Shown: positions 21,601 through 31,783 of the stretch, piece by piece | How positions within the stretch are numbered: the stretch's first letter is position 1 | Layout of the letters: each line of letters starts with the position of its first letter | Assembly: GCF_032362555.1 (NCBI RefSeq) | Contig: NC_083536.1 | Span: forward strand, 9,114,001-9,178,000 | Direction: 5' to 3' | DNA length: 64,000 bases | Source: Amyelois transitella | Lineage: Eukaryota > Arthropoda > Insecta > Lepidoptera > Pyralidae | Position numbers and translations under genes: made by a program | Notes under the pieces: model-generated | Told to the model about the DNA's origin: nothing | Seen by the model: only the letters and a program-made list of their open reading frames with translations | Databases searched by the model: none

Positions 21601-21984
21601 GAGTGACAGGATAAGGAACAGCGTGATAAGGGAATGTTGTGATGTGAAAGAAGATGTAGTTACAGGAATAGAAAAGGGTATGTTAAGATGGTTCGGTCAT
21701 GTGGAGAGGATGAATGAAAGCAGGTTGACTAAGCAGATATACAAGGAGAGTGTGGAGGGAAAGGTCGGAGTGGGAAGACCTAGACGAACGTATCTTGATC
21801 AAATTAAGGACGTCCTGGTAAAGGGTCAGGTCAAAAGTACCCGAAACCGCCGAGCTTGTATGAAGAGAGTTATGAATGTGGACGAAGCGAAAGAAGTATG
21901 CAGAGATCGTGGCAAGTGGAAAGAGGTAGTCTCTGCCTACCCCTCCGGGAAAGAGGCGTGATTTTATGTATGTATGTATGTATG
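18690..21984 (+). mobile_element. RTE-clade LINE, apparently full length
   Basis: Flanked by a perfect 14-bp TSD, taaaagttcgaatc (18676-18689 and 21985-21998). 5' UTR of 170 bp, one intact ORF, and a very short 3' UTR ending in (ATGT)4-5, the tail type of RTE elements. There is no sign of decay, so this is a good candidate for a recently inserted and possibly active source copy. Confidence 0.9.
18860..21961 (+). CDS. RTE endonuclease-reverse transcriptase
   Basis: 1033 residues, uninterrupted. Endonuclease (about residues 33-280): FATMNVRGG (N), CVNETKRKG (E), VYAPWDVG, IIMLGDFNGWVG (D, N), SMIDFVIVDERL (D) and DSDHLLVISR (D, H), all catalytic positions present. RT (about 500-780): AVIVPLYKGKG, NYRGISLLSVVGKLYAKVL, FVDLEKAYDRV, KGVRQGCVASPWLF and KCLLYADDQVILA (YADD). 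The C-terminus has EMRALRSMMGVKLSDRIRN and RWFGHVERM...GVGRPRRTY, typical of RTE. The product nicks chromosomal DNA and copies its RNA there. ATG at 18860 precedes the EN domain by about 33 residues; MNVRGG at 18965 is a less likely start. Confidence 0.93.
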   Translation: MNLKKHINGGDGVRTPSRLVPGGSGMRSAESRFATMNVRGGMKDKIEEVCQMMDERRLDVLCVNETKRKGCDATQHGPYTAYWSGISSTSRGCQGVGLILSARMAECVNEYECVSPRLLWIRLKVGITRIFVLGVYAPWDVGSRGTTSAKSENEEFWNSVREVLKVTKPNEKIIMLGDFNGWVGVKRDGYEKVLGAFGDEKVNDNGRSVLEICLEWDLFVSNSMFQHKEIHTYTRVEGILKSMIDFVIVDERLKNKVLDTRAYRGAGIDSDHLLVISRIRGIFNRWRHRVREQTSALERVKVENLQDMDVGKKYINRLKDEFEDLEEMSDIEDGWKEFKERIVKVAVEVCGVSRRRKGKNHKNAWMSKDVQELVRLKKKAWLDLLAAKANLRMQEVIDEDVNEARKEYKKMKDLVKKAVIRKKEEYKEDFDKRISEDFQSNLKVFWKSVRSARGNTITRELTRIRCQDGSVVKGEECVLKIWKDYFESLFEKKEGNKKDFCYSEEKENEMEGEIEMFEIVEALKSMKAGKAAGCDRVSVEMLKAGKGVVASQLYCLFNLCWRSGRIPKDWCKAVIVPLYKGKGSQLDCKNYRGISLLSVVGKLYAKVLINRVRNETDDKIWDAQAGFRKGMGCTDQVFSLRCIAEKFLAKSQKVYCTFVDLEKAYDRVERNELWSALSMHGVSSLLIRALKSLYEDSSACVRINGAHTEWFKIEKGVRQGCVASPWLFNLFMDSCLTDLKESKSGLRMNELLVKCLLYADDQVILASSAEELQEMVNCMHEALKEKGMKVNVSKTKTLVFEMEKEMTACNILIGGEKVEQVKEFVYLGSKFTSDGKYDSDIERRVNAGNMVNGALHAFMSSQKLSKKARLAVHRGVLVPTLMYGSESWVWQKKHESRINAVEMRALRSMMGVKLSDRIRNSVIRECCDVKEDVVTGIEKGMLRWFGHVERMNESRLTKQIYKESVEGKVGVGRPRRTYLDQIKDVLVKGQVKSTRNRRACMKRVMNVDEAKEVCRDRGKWKEVVSAYPSGKEA

Positions 21985-21998
21985 TAAAAGTTCGAATC

Positions 21999-22770
21999 AA
22001 ACGAATAATAATTTCATTTCAAATCAAAATATTTGTAGTGTGTAATATGTAGTTTCGCGTATGTCCGCTAGGGGCGCTGCTAAAATTACACGATAAATTA
22101 AAATATTTTACGCTTCCTAGCTAAATGACGGTAACGAAACCATAGCGCGATCTATCTCGATGCCAACGCCATCTATCGAGCATCGAGACAACTCGTGATA
22201 GTTAATAGAAAATAAAATTCGGGTGTTTTATTTATGCATACCGATTACGCCGAGATTTATGGACCGATTTACGTGATTCTTTTTTTGTTCGGTAGAGTAT
22301 ACTTTCAAGTTGGTCCCGTTGTTACCTAGTCAGGATCTGATGATGGTATTCCAGGGAAATCAAGGGCAAACCTCAAATTTACAGGCAATTACGTTTTTGA
22401 CAATTTTATAGATCTGTTTAAGTATTTGCGTCTGATAGTCATCATCCCATGTGAATGAGCTGATGATGGAAGGTACAACTCCTCAACGGTTAGGAGTTGA
22501 AAGAAAATTCTTACGAAGTTATACGTACATGTGAGGCTATTAGGTTGACCTGATAATAAAAAGTAAATCTCATTAACGTTAAGAATTTAGGTGAAAATGG
22601 ATGCGGACAAATTTCGTAGCTGTTTGTATGGGTAGTGTTAACACAAAATAGGGATTAAAAGGCGTGATGTTATTAATGTTATGCATGTATGTACATAATT
22701 ATGTATGTTATTATGTATGTTAAAGAGGCGACTGAAAGTTGTCATACAAAGTCTTTTTTTTTAAGGATGG
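21999..22770. other. Non-coding stretch before copia element
   Basis: No open frame of note. Around 22050-22200 it holds cgccatctatcgag and similar phrases common in dispersed lepidopteran repeats. Around 22250-22480 is a moderately GC-richer block ('cagttggtcccgttgttacc'-like) that may be another old repeat. Tandem atgt units lie near 22685-22720. Confidence 0.4.
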
Positions 22771-22775
22771 GAAAT

Positions 22776-22938
22776 TGTTGGTATATATACTCTGTACATT
22801 TGTATTGGCAACACTGTCTGTTTTACACTGTTAGTTAATTAAGAGTCTAATGGCGGATGGCCTGTAGTAAGTTGATTGTCTTAACTTTTTCTTTATTAAA
22901 ATGAGAACTAAAATAATAGTTATTCCATTATTTTAACA
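22776..22938 (+). repeat. 5' LTR of copia element
   Basis: 163 bp, TG...CA. It contains a TATA-like ggtatatatac near its start and matches 27025-27187. Confidence 0.92.
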
Positions 22939-22951
22939 TGGTAGCAGAGCG
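22939..22951 (+). promoter_or_regulatory. Primer-binding site of copia element
   Basis: tggtagcagagcg directly after the LTR. The first 12 nt match the complement of the initiator tRNA-Met 3' end as I remember it. Confidence 0.65.
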
Positions 22952-23032
22952 TAGTTTAAAAGTTTTGTTGAAAAGAAGTTCAAAAGTTTTGTTGAAAAGT
23001 GTGATTAAAAGTTTCGAAAAACGCCAAACAAA

Positions 23033-24043
23033 ATGGCAGCTAAAAATATTGATATAAACATTCCAATCTTCGACGGTACAGATTATAGCAATTGGAAAAT
23101 ACGAATATTAAAATTTCTGCAGTTCAAAAAGTGCAAGGATGTTGTAATGAGAGCGAAAATTGCAACCGACAAGGATGATTGGGACGACAAAGATGTCCAA
23201 GCAACAAACTATATTTATAGTGCAATAACCAACAAACAGTTGGAATATATAAGTGAACTTGATTCAGCCTACGAAATAATACAGAAATTCGACGAAATGT
23301 ATCTGAAGAAATCAACAGCGTTGCAAATAGTATGTCGACATAACCTTGAAAGTGTCAAATTGAAAAATTATTCTGAAGTGTCGCTATTTTTCGATAACTT
23401 TGAAAAAGCTGTAAATGAGCTAAAACAAGCTGGTGCAACGGTATCAGAAACAGAAAAACTAAATTATATGTTAAAGGCACTACCAGCAAGTCTCAGTTAC
23501 ATAGGTGATTTAATTGATGTCCTGCCAGCGGGTGAAAGAACAGTTGACTATCTCAAAAGTAAAATAAAATTGAAAAGTACGGAAAATATGAGTGAAACGT
23601 CAAATGATACATCAAATGTTTTTAAAGCAGACACAAAGCCATCATATAATTGTTATACCTGTGGAAAACCTGGCCACCTGAAAAGATACTGTAAATCTAG
23701 AAATGTAAACAGTGGTCGAGGGCATAGTTTTTCAAATAATAGAGGACGTGGTTTCACTAATAATAGAGGAGGTGGTTTCACTATTTATAGAGGACGTGGT
23801 CTCTATAATAACAGAGGACAAGGTTCAGGAAATGATCACCAAAATAATCAAGATAGTCAAGGTAACAGTTTTCATACTACTATTGTAAATAATACTTACA
23901 CAATGGAGGAGAATGACAAGTCAAAGAAAGGTCAAATAAATTGGTTACTAGACAGTGGATGCACAGACCATATTATTAATACTGATGAATACTTTAATTG
24001 CTGCGAGATATTAAATAAACCTGTTAAAGTTAAAAATTGGTGA
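23033..24043 (+). pseudogene. Copia Gag and start of protease
   Basis: ATG 23033, 336 codons. The copia-type capsid fold begins IFDGTDYSNWKIRILKFLQF; KNYSEVSLFFDNFEKAVNEL and MLKALPASLSYIGDLID follow. A CCHC knuckle CYTCGKPGHLKRYC is followed by an RG-rich array (NNRGRGFTNNRGG). The aspartic protease site WLLDSGCTDHI is reached, then the frame ends in KVKNW at 24043 because of one extra base in an A-run (gttaaaaattgg). Pol continues in the next frame without a gap. Confidence 0.88.
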
Positions 24044-26972
24044 TGGAACAATATTAGAAGCTACAAAAATTGGTAATATTAAAACTTATTTCTTAGTCTA
24101 TGGACAAAAATCTGAAGTGACTCTGACAAATGTTTTTTTTGTAAAAGAAATGAAGGCAAATCTATTGAGTTATTCCAAAATTACTGACAAACATTCAATC
24201 TGTTCAAGTGGGAGATTGTCAAAAATTTATAACAATTATGGAAAGGTTATGGCCATTGCAATTAAGGATGAGAGACTGTATAAGATGACAAGTTACATGT
24301 ACGAAGAAATATTGCAAGCAAATATGAGTATAAAGGAAAAACTACATCGCACTATGGGCCATATTAATTTTAAAAATTTGGAAATAATGTGTAAAAATGA
24401 GTCATTAGAAGGATTACCTAAAAGTATTGAATATGAATATTTAAAATGTGCAATATGTATTGAAAATAAAATGCATAACTTACCATTTCAAAATAATCGA
24501 CGAAAAGCAGAGAACATATTAGAGATAGTACATACAGATTTAAATGGGCCACATCAGACTACAGGATATAATGGAGAAAAATATTTTTTAAGCTTTATTG
24601 ATGATTACAGCAAATTAACCAAAGTTTATTGTATCAGATCAAAGGATGAGGTGTATGACTACTTGGTGCAATATGTAAATGAGGTACAGAACTTGACAGG
24701 AAAAAGGATAAAAGAACTCAGATGTGACAATGGGAAGGAATATATAAATGAAAGAGTTTTTCAGTTCGCAAAAAAGAAAGGAATAGTTATAAAACCCTGT
24801 CCAGCATATGTTCATCAATTAAATGGAACAGCAGAGAGATATAATCGCACATTAATGGATATGGGTAGATGTCTTTTATCAGAAGCAAAGGTAGAAAGAA
24901 GATATTGGCCAGAAGTAATTAAAGCAGCGGCTTATCTTAAGAACAGAACTTTGACTAATACTATTGAGAGGAAAACACCGTATGAATTATTTTTCAAAAG
25001 AAAGCCATCTGTCCAAAATTTAAAATTGTATGGAAGTAGAGTTTTTGTAAGGATTCCCGAACAACTGAGAAAGTCTAAATGGGATAAGAAAGCCGAAGTT
25101 GGAGTTTTACTTGGCTATACTGATACTGGGTACAGAGTGTTAATTAACAACAGAGTTATTATTACTAGAAATTGTGATATAATTGAAGAAGATGTTAAAC
25201 TGTGTGGTTATGAAAGTGAGGAAGAAAATAATACTGATTATAAACTAAAAGAAAAGGCAAAGGAAGATAATATAAAAAATACAATAAAATACCCTGACAA
25301 TGACGAGACAAGTGTAGCAGGAAGTGAAGATGAAGAACAAAATAGAAGATCAAGAAGACAAGTCAAACCTCCACTTCGTTTTGATGAAGAATTCGGTTAT
25401 TACTGCATATCCTGTAACTACTGCGATGCATCGGTTCCAACTAATTTTCAGGAGGCGACTACATGTAATGAAGCAATGAAATGGAAAGAAGCAATGAATA
25501 GAGAAATGGACAGTTTAGTCAAAAATAACACATGGACTCTAGTTAACAAACCTCTCAAGGACAAAAAGGTAATTGATGTGAAGTGGGTTTATAAAAGGAA
25601 GAGTGAAAATGAATACAAAGCAAGGTTAGTCGTAAGAGGTTTTCAACAAAAAAATTGTATTGATAATACTTATTCTCCTGTTGCTAAAATGCCGACACTT
25701 AAATTACTATTATCTTATTGTTGTCAAAATTCCTTAGTTATACATCAAATGGATGTTGAAACAGCATTCCTCAATGGTAAAGTATTATCTGAAGTTTACG
25801 TAAAGCAACCAATCGGATATGAAAATGGAACTGATAAAGTTTATAAATTAAATAAAGCATTGTATGGTTTAAAAGAAAGTCCTCGTGCTTGGTATGAATG
25901 TTTTAATGATTTCTTGACTAATTATGGTTTTCGTAGAAGTAAATATGACTATTGTTTGTATGTTAAAAGGGAGAACAACTTAAATGTTTATATTCTTTTA
26001 TTTGTTGATGACTTATTAATATGTTGTGAAAATGTAAAAGTAATTGAGGATATAAAAACTAAATTGTCTGAAAGGTTTAAAATGAAGGATATGGATAAAG
26101 TGAAAAACTATATTGGTATTGAGATTGAATATATGTATAATGAAAATAATATCCTAACGTTGAGTCAGAAATCATATATTGAGTCTTTAGCTAAACGATA
26201 TAATATTGAAAATGCAAAATTGTTTAAAACTCCTATGGAAATAAACTTAAAATTGGAACAATCTGATATTAATGAGGATGTAAAATATAGAAATTTGATT
26301 GGTGCCCTTTTATATATTAGTTCAGGTACTAGACCCGATATATCTTACAGTGTGAATTACTTAAGCCGATTTCAAAATTGTTACAATGAAACTCATTTTA
26401 AGTATGCTTTGAGAGTTTTGAAGTATTTGTATTTGACAAAAGATCTAAAATTAACATATTGTAATAACAGTAATGCTGATACTCTGGATTGTTTTGTGGA
26501 TGCTGATTGGGCAGGAGATATTTTGGATAGAAAATCTACTACAGGATTTGTCATTAGATTGTTTGGAAACATTATCAACTGGAAATCAAAGAAACAAAGC
26601 AGTGTAACAAAGTCTTCTACATTTGCTGAATATGTAGCTTTATCAGAAGCAGTAACAGAATTAAAATTTCTTATTTGTTTAATAAATGATGTGTTTGGTA
26701 AAGTTTGTAAACCAGTTAAAATTTATGAAGATAATTCAGGAGCTGTTGCTATTTCTAAATATGGAAACTTTACAAAGAATTCTAAGCATATTGAAGTTCA
26801 CTATCATTTTATACATGAAAATGTTAAGCAAGGAAATGTTGAAGTAGTAAAAATAGAGTCAGAAAACAATATTGCTGATATATTAACAAAAGCTCTTGGA
26901 AATGTTAAGTTTACTAAATTTAGAGACATGTTAAATTTAAAAGAAGTCAAGATTGTACTTGATAATGAATAA
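24040..26972 (+). pseudogene. Copia Pol: PR end, integrase, RT, RNase H
   Basis: Reading resumes with IGDGTILEATKIG at about 24040; the first ATG in this frame is at 24147. Integrase: LHRTMGHINF...CAIC zinc-binding region, then the catalytic core with HTDLNG, RCDNGKEY and NGTAERYNRT (D, D, E). A short acidic linker with RRSRRQVKPP follows. RT: VIDVKWVYKRK, VHQMDVETAFLNG-type motif, LYGLKESPRAWYE and LLFVDDLLICC (VDD). RNase H: DCFVDADWAGD, TFAEYVALSEA and IYEDNSGAVAI. Complete apart from the single frameshift, so the element is one base from an intact polyprotein. Confidence 0.88.
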
Positions 26973-27024
26973 ATGCAGAAAGAAGTTTTGTTGAAATGGT
27001 TTCCAATATAAATGTAAGGAGGCG

Positions 27025-27187
27025 TGTTGGTATATATACTCTGTACATTTGTATTGGCAACACTGTCTGTTTTACACTGTTAGTTAATTAAGAGTCTAAT
27101 GGCGGATGGCCTGTAGTAAGTTGATTGTCTTAACTTTTTCTTTATTAAAATGAGAACTAAAATAATAGTTATTCCATTATTTTAACA
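27025..27187 (+). repeat. 3' LTR of copia element
   Basis: 163 bp, identical by eye to the 5' LTR. Followed by TSD copy gaaat. Confidence 0.92.
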
Positions 27188-27192
27188 GAAAT

Positions 27193-27800
27193 CATCAAAT
27201 GACCTCTCCCGCTCTGGGTGGAACGGAAGGGAGTGTCAGACTTTTACTGACTAAAACCCACCTCGTTCCTTCAGTTGCCCTTTGCGTTCCGGGGCCACGG
27301 TATCTCGTTAGAACTTTCCCGCAGCCCCGGCTCAGTTTATCCCGTTTCCCCCCCTTGGGGGTTGACATTTCAAAAATCCCTTCTTAGTGCTCACTTATGT
27401 TACTAAAGGAACCTCTGTTCAAAATCTCAGACTCCTATACCGAGCGGTTTCGGCTGTGCGTTAATAAATCAGTCACCCAATCGCACCCCCTAAATCACGA
27501 TTGGAGGGTAGTTTGAAAAAACTTATAATGTCAAACATATTTACTTGCCTATGTACGTGTTCATGCCAAGTTTCAAGTTTATAAACCCAAGGAATAAGAT
27601 TTTTCATAGAAACGTTTTTACCCCTTTTCCCCCCCTTGGGGGTTGAATTTCCAAAAATCCTTTCTTAGTGCGCCCCTACATATCCCAAGGAACCTACATT
27701 CCAAATTTCAGCTGTCTACGACCAGTAGTTTCGACTGTGCGTTGTCTGTCAGTCAGTCACTCAGTAACGGAAGAGTTTTATATATATAGATAGATTTTCC
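27193..27800. repeat. Helitron-type non-coding repeat with internal duplication
   Basis: Two diverged copies of a ~115-bp unit: 27351-27463 and 27629-27744, both running from ccccccttgggggttga to (t/a)cgactgtgcgtt-like ends. The end atatatatagatagat near 27775-27792 resembles tails of a common lepidopteran family. The first 100 bp (acctctcccgctctgggtgg) may be a separate repeat. The ORF here is not credible. Confidence 0.5.
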
Positions 27801-28407
27801 TATTATCAAATTTAATTTCATCAATATTTTCTTTAAAATTACATCTACCTTAATTAAAATACACTAAAAATAAGTAAAAAATGAAATAAATTTATTGAAT
27901 GCACATAGTGTAATTGTAATATTTAATTTTTAAGGTCAAATTCGGTGTATCTTGTAAAAAGATAGTGTTCAAAGTTTACGTTCTGTGGGTAACTGTTGCC
28001 GGTTTTATTTTACAACTTTTACAAGGTATGAACTGTACAATAGTTAATTTTCCTCACGAATTTATATCAATCACCGCGTCCTTGTGCACTGTTTTGCGTA
28101 ATTTTTATTAAATATCTTACGAAATCACTTATTTCCTATACCGAATTTGACGTTTGTTTACTTTTGAATTGGGTTAGGTTTTAGTACGGTAGTCGGTTTT
28201 GCTGGTATTATTTTACACACATCAAACTATCATTGTCTTCCTTATACTTATAACATCTTATTTTGTAAAATATGTCGTCCTCAACCCGTGCTGTGACCGC
28301 TCGTCAGCTGGAAATGCAACTGAAGGAAGCCTTAGTTCAACTCAAGGCTGAGAAAAAGGACAATATGAGCGTTTTACCTTACAATAAAACGCTTATTAAA
28401 TACTTAC

Positions 28408-28555
28408 CTATTCGAAGCCTATAAATAAATGAGAGTGGCACTTCCGTTTCCGTATTCTGTCGTGTTTCCGGCTTGATTTACCGATATTTACCCCCTCCTT
28501 TCCCACCGCCACAGGCAGGCCACGTATTAGGTTGTGCGTGGCTCTTGCCTCATTG
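28408..28555 (+). repeat. DIRS inverted terminal repeat, left
   Basis: 148 bp from ctattcgaagcctataaat to cttgcctcattg. Inverted partner at 33505-33652, nearly identical by eye. Confidence 0.88.
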
Positions 28556-28587
28556 TGTCTCGTTTATGAGCCAGGCAGGTATTATTG

Positions 28588-28689
28588 TATAGGCTTCGAA
28601 TAGGTAAGTATTTAATAAGCGTTTTATTGTAAGGTAAAACGCTCATATTAAACACTGTACGCTATTCGAAGCCTATAAATAAATGAGAG
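28588..28689 (-). repeat. DIRS internal complementary region
   Basis: The first 59 nt (28588-28646) are the exact reverse complement of the left outer end (28365-28423). Then ATT (28647-28649). The next 40 nt (28650-28689) are the exact reverse complement of the right outer end (33625-33664). This arrangement is the known template used by DIRS elements to join ends into a circle. Confidence 0.92.
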
Positions 28690-28984
28690 ACGTGTTTGTT
28701 ATCGCCTGGCGGTGGAAAGCGCCAATGTGATGTCGTTGTAATTGACGAGAACACACTGGAAATGCTATTTCTGAGAAGATAGGCTGTATGATAGAGGGGA
28801 AGTTAAAGTAAATAATTGCAAAAATATCATTTATTTTATATAGGTATATATAAGTCTTGACTTAAGTATAATCATTCAAAGTTCTATTTTCTCAAACAAA
28901 ACTAAAACAATATTACTACGTATGCGTAGTGTAAATTAAAACATGTTAACTTTCATATTCATTCATTTTAATTAGCAAGTGCTG
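28690..28984. other. DIRS 3' untranslated region
   Basis: Non-coding, AT-rich sequence between the recombinase stop and the internal complementary region. Nothing else seen. Confidence 0.5.
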
Positions 28985-31783
28985 CTAGACTGGATTAAAT
29001 AAAATGCTAATATTATTTCTATTTTCATTATATAGATTGTTTTGCATAATCTCACGACGATAAAATTGGCGAAAAGTTTCTGCTGACCGCCAATTTCCTT
29101 GAGCTAGAATTGAATCTAAAGGAAAGTTATCCACCCAATTCTTAGAAGCTACTGCTGCTCGGACGCTACCAGGAGTAGCTTTAATACCAGCTTCATTGAG
29201 TAAGGCTTTTACCCAGCCTCCGATCACGGTGCGAGAGGCAGGTTTAGGGTCACCTCTTACTGTTAAGAATAGAGCATTGCGTAATCTTTGACTACATTCT
29301 AGTCTCCTTGATTGGGACGCATTTACTAATTGTTTTATCCAATAAACAGGGTCTAATAACTGACAATTTTCATTTGCAATAATTTTCCAGCCAGACTGTC
29401 TATAATCACAGGAATCAGTTTTTGACCCAAAGCGCGGCCAAAGGATTATGCAGTTTTCTTTTATAATCATGTGCTGGGGTGTGACATCGAGCAGGGTCAA
29501 ATCATGTACACGCCTTCCAGAACAAAGCAATAATAAAATAGCAGTTAGCTGGGATATTCTGAACAAACTACTGTTTTCTTTTTGACAGTTAGACAAATAG
29601 CTTAATAAATGGGAAACATCCCATATAGGTGGTTTTCCTGGAACTGGTGATTTTAAAGAAATTGCCTTCAAAGCGTGTTTGACTAATATATGAGAACTCA
29701 AACATGATGAATTAGTATTACTGAGTGTAGCTACTACGGACTTATGCAAGAGTATAGTTTTATAAGACAGACCCTCTTTTTGAGATAAATCAATCAAGTA
29801 GCGTGCTAAGTCTGATCCTTGTGGATCATTACGGTTAACATGATTTTGCTCTGCCCAACGAACCCATCGCATCCATGCAGACTTGTAAGTTTTTAAAGTT
29901 GATTGTCGCCATCCAGATTTTAGCATATGTTTTTGTTCTTCGGTCCAATCAGTTAGGTCACTGGCCCACCCCCACATTTCCAAACTTCTAGAATTATCGA
30001 TTTGATGTTCGGTGGTGGCCGGTTGGTAGTCGCATCGATAAGGACCTCGTGCAGTTCCGAAATTGTATGTGGTGGTGCTACTGCTCTTTTCTCGAGGTCT
30101 GTGCGCCAAAATACTTGTTCCCAACGTGGAACCACTATTAAAAATATGCCCTTTGCTTGGTTCATGTGTAGTAATACTCGAGGTACTAGGCACGGTGGTG
30201 GAAATACCCAAGCTAATTGGTAGTTCCAATTCCGGCTGAGAGCATCGTGGTAGACAGCTTGGCGATCCCAAAGGTCGATTGATACATAATCCGGAACTAC
30301 GTGGGCTATCTGGGATGCAAATAAATCTATTGAAGGTATTCCCCATTTTTCGAATACCACTTGAGTCGCTATTGGCAAGAGATGCCACTGAGGAGGGCGG
30401 CGCTGCCTGGAAAGGTGATCTGCTTCGGAATTGTACATTCCCGGTAGATGGTAGATTCTTAGATGAGCCTGGTAAGAATCTAACAGTGAGAATATCTGAA
30501 AAGTCAGATCTAGAAGTGGCATCGATCGAGTTCCTCCTTCGTTCCGTAAGTAGGCTACCACAGTGCGATTGTCGCTTTGAATAAGAAGAGAGGTATTTGC
30601 CAGCTGTAATCGATGCCCTTGTTGTAGTACTTTCAATATAGTCAACAGTTCTTTTTGATTGCTGTGCAGCATTTTTTCGGATGTAGTCCAATTTCCGGTC
30701 AACTCTTTGTTGTTCAGTTTCGCACCCCACGCTATGTCGGAAGCGTCGGTAGTCAGAAAATGAGTAGGTGCGGGTACTCTCAGCAATGACTTCGTGTGAC
30801 AGTTTTCTAGCCACCACGCCAACTCGTTTTTCGCCTCCCAGGTGATTTGGAAAAATGACTTGCCTTTCTTTGATACAACGGAATTTAACAGAAGTTGAAG
30901 GTGCCGATAATGTAGTCGACCCCTTGGAACTACGAAGCTGGCAAAATTTAGCATACCTATAAGGCTTTGTAACTGTTTCAATCCGATTTTCTTGGCTCCA
31001 AGCAATGTTTTCACTACTGAAACGATTTTCTGTATTTTTTTGTCTGGAAGGGCTTTTTGGTTTCCCAAGGGATCCCATAAAATTCCCAAGTATTCTATTT
31101 GTCGTTGAGGCGTAACAATTGATTTTTCCATATTTACTTTCCAACCTAGTCGCTCTAACATTTTGATGACTGTCAAAGCTTGATCTTCCAGAATATTCCG
31201 ATCCCGATGTGCTAAAAGATAATCGTCTAAATATACTAGAAGCCTGATGCCCTTTTCTCGAAGGATCTGAGCAATCCAATTTGTTATAGTCGCAAACACC
31301 TTCGGTGCCGAACTTAATCCAAATGGTAGACACGTCATTTGTAGCAATTCTCCTTTGAAAAGCAACCTTAGGAAGCAACGATGTCTCTCTGCTACGGGCA
31401 CGTGAAAGTAGGCTTGACTTAAATCTATTTTCACTAACCAGTCCTCGTTTTGCAAGAAGTCGGGTACGCTGTGAATGTTTATCAGTCGAAAATGTTGCAT
31501 GTGAACATACTGGTTGAGCCTTTTTAGATTGAATATTGGTCGAGAAGAACCGTCGCTTTTGGGTACAAGAAATAGGGTTGATAAAAAGCTTGGACTTCGA
31601 ACAGCCATCTCCAGTACTCCCTGGTGTTTTAAGTTTTGTATTACCTTTGACATTTCCGGAGAATAGGGGATTTGTAATGCAGTGCCCTGTTCTGGAACTA
31701 TAAGAGGAGGTTTCCTTACGAAGGGAATGAGATATCCCTGAATTATTTTTAGAATGTATGCCGGTGCATTCATGTCCCGCCAT
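28985..31783 (-). CDS. DIRS tyrosine recombinase ORF
   Basis: The open frame is 932 codons, but only the last ~320 residues (about 28985-29945) resemble a protein family: a SAM-like arm (GWRQSTLKTYKSAWMRWVRW) and a catalytic domain with LLLCSGRRVHDLTLL (first Arg), TPGSVRAAVASKNW (second Arg; Gly where HxxR has His), ILAQGNWRSAETF and FRQFYRRE (nucleophile Tyr). The enzyme integrates circular cDNA. The upstream two thirds overlap the RT gene in another frame and are Ser/Arg/Thr-rich; this may be incidental or may serve translation of the recombinase. Sense overlap of these ORFs is known in DIRS-1. Confidence 0.85.
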   Translation of the reverse strand: MAGHECTGIHSKNNSGISHSLRKETSSYSSRTGHCITNPLFSGNVKGNTKLKTPGSTGDGCSKSKLFINPISCTQKRRFFSTNIQSKKAQPVCSHATFSTDKHSQRTRLLAKRGLVSENRFKSSLLSRARSRETSLLPKVAFQRRIATNDVSTIWIKFGTEGVCDYNKLDCSDPSRKGHQASSIFRRLSFSTSGSEYSGRSSFDSHQNVRATRLESKYGKINCYASTTNRILGNFMGSLGKPKSPSRQKNTENRFSSENIAWSQENRIETVTKPYRYAKFCQLRSSKGSTTLSAPSTSVKFRCIKERQVIFPNHLGGEKRVGVVARKLSHEVIAESTRTYSFSDYRRFRHSVGCETEQQRVDRKLDYIRKNAAQQSKRTVDYIESTTTRASITAGKYLSSYSKRQSHCGSLLTERRRNSIDATSRSDFSDILTVRFLPGSSKNLPSTGNVQFRSRSPFQAAPPSSVASLANSDSSGIRKMGNTFNRFICIPDSPRSSGLCINRPLGSPSCLPRCSQPELELPISLGISTTVPSTSSITTHEPSKGHIFNSGSTLGTSILAHRPREKSSSTTTYNFGTARGPYRCDYQPATTEHQIDNSRSLEMWGWASDLTDWTEEQKHMLKSGWRQSTLKTYKSAWMRWVRWAEQNHVNRNDPQGSDLARYLIDLSQKEGLSYKTILLHKSVVATLSNTNSSCLSSHILVKHALKAISLKSPVPGKPPIWDVSHLLSYLSNCQKENSSLFRISQLTAILLLLCSGRRVHDLTLLDVTPQHMIIKENCIILWPRFGSKTDSCDYRQSGWKIIANENCQLLDPVYWIKQLVNASQSRRLECSQRLRNALFLTVRGDPKPASRTVIGGWVKALLNEAGIKATPGSVRAAVASKNWVDNFPLDSILAQGNWRSAETFRQFYRREIMQNNLYNENRNNISILFNPV

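Larger units (their letters stand above)
22776..27187 (+). mobile_element. Ty1/copia LTR retrotransposon
   Basis: Two 163-bp LTRs (TGTTGG...TAACA), identical by eye, within a perfect 5-bp TSD gaaat (22771-22775 and 27188-27192). Primer site, gag, protease, integrase, RT and RNase H are in copia order. The only visible lesion is a one-base frameshift near 24035. The purine tract before the 3' LTR is gtaaggaggcg (27014-27024). Confidence 0.92.

Noticed and set aside
27199-27387. 62-codon ORF
   Set aside because: Sits in a non-coding dispersed repeat.
30002-30584. Plus-strand ORFs of 73 and 101 codons inside the DIRS element
   Set aside because: Antisense shadows of the RT-RNase H gene.
29953-31783. 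Upstream two thirds of the DIRS recombinase frame as a separate protein
   Set aside because: Fully overlaps the RT domain in another frame, Ser/Arg/Thr-rich, no family resemblance. Noted as open but not called.
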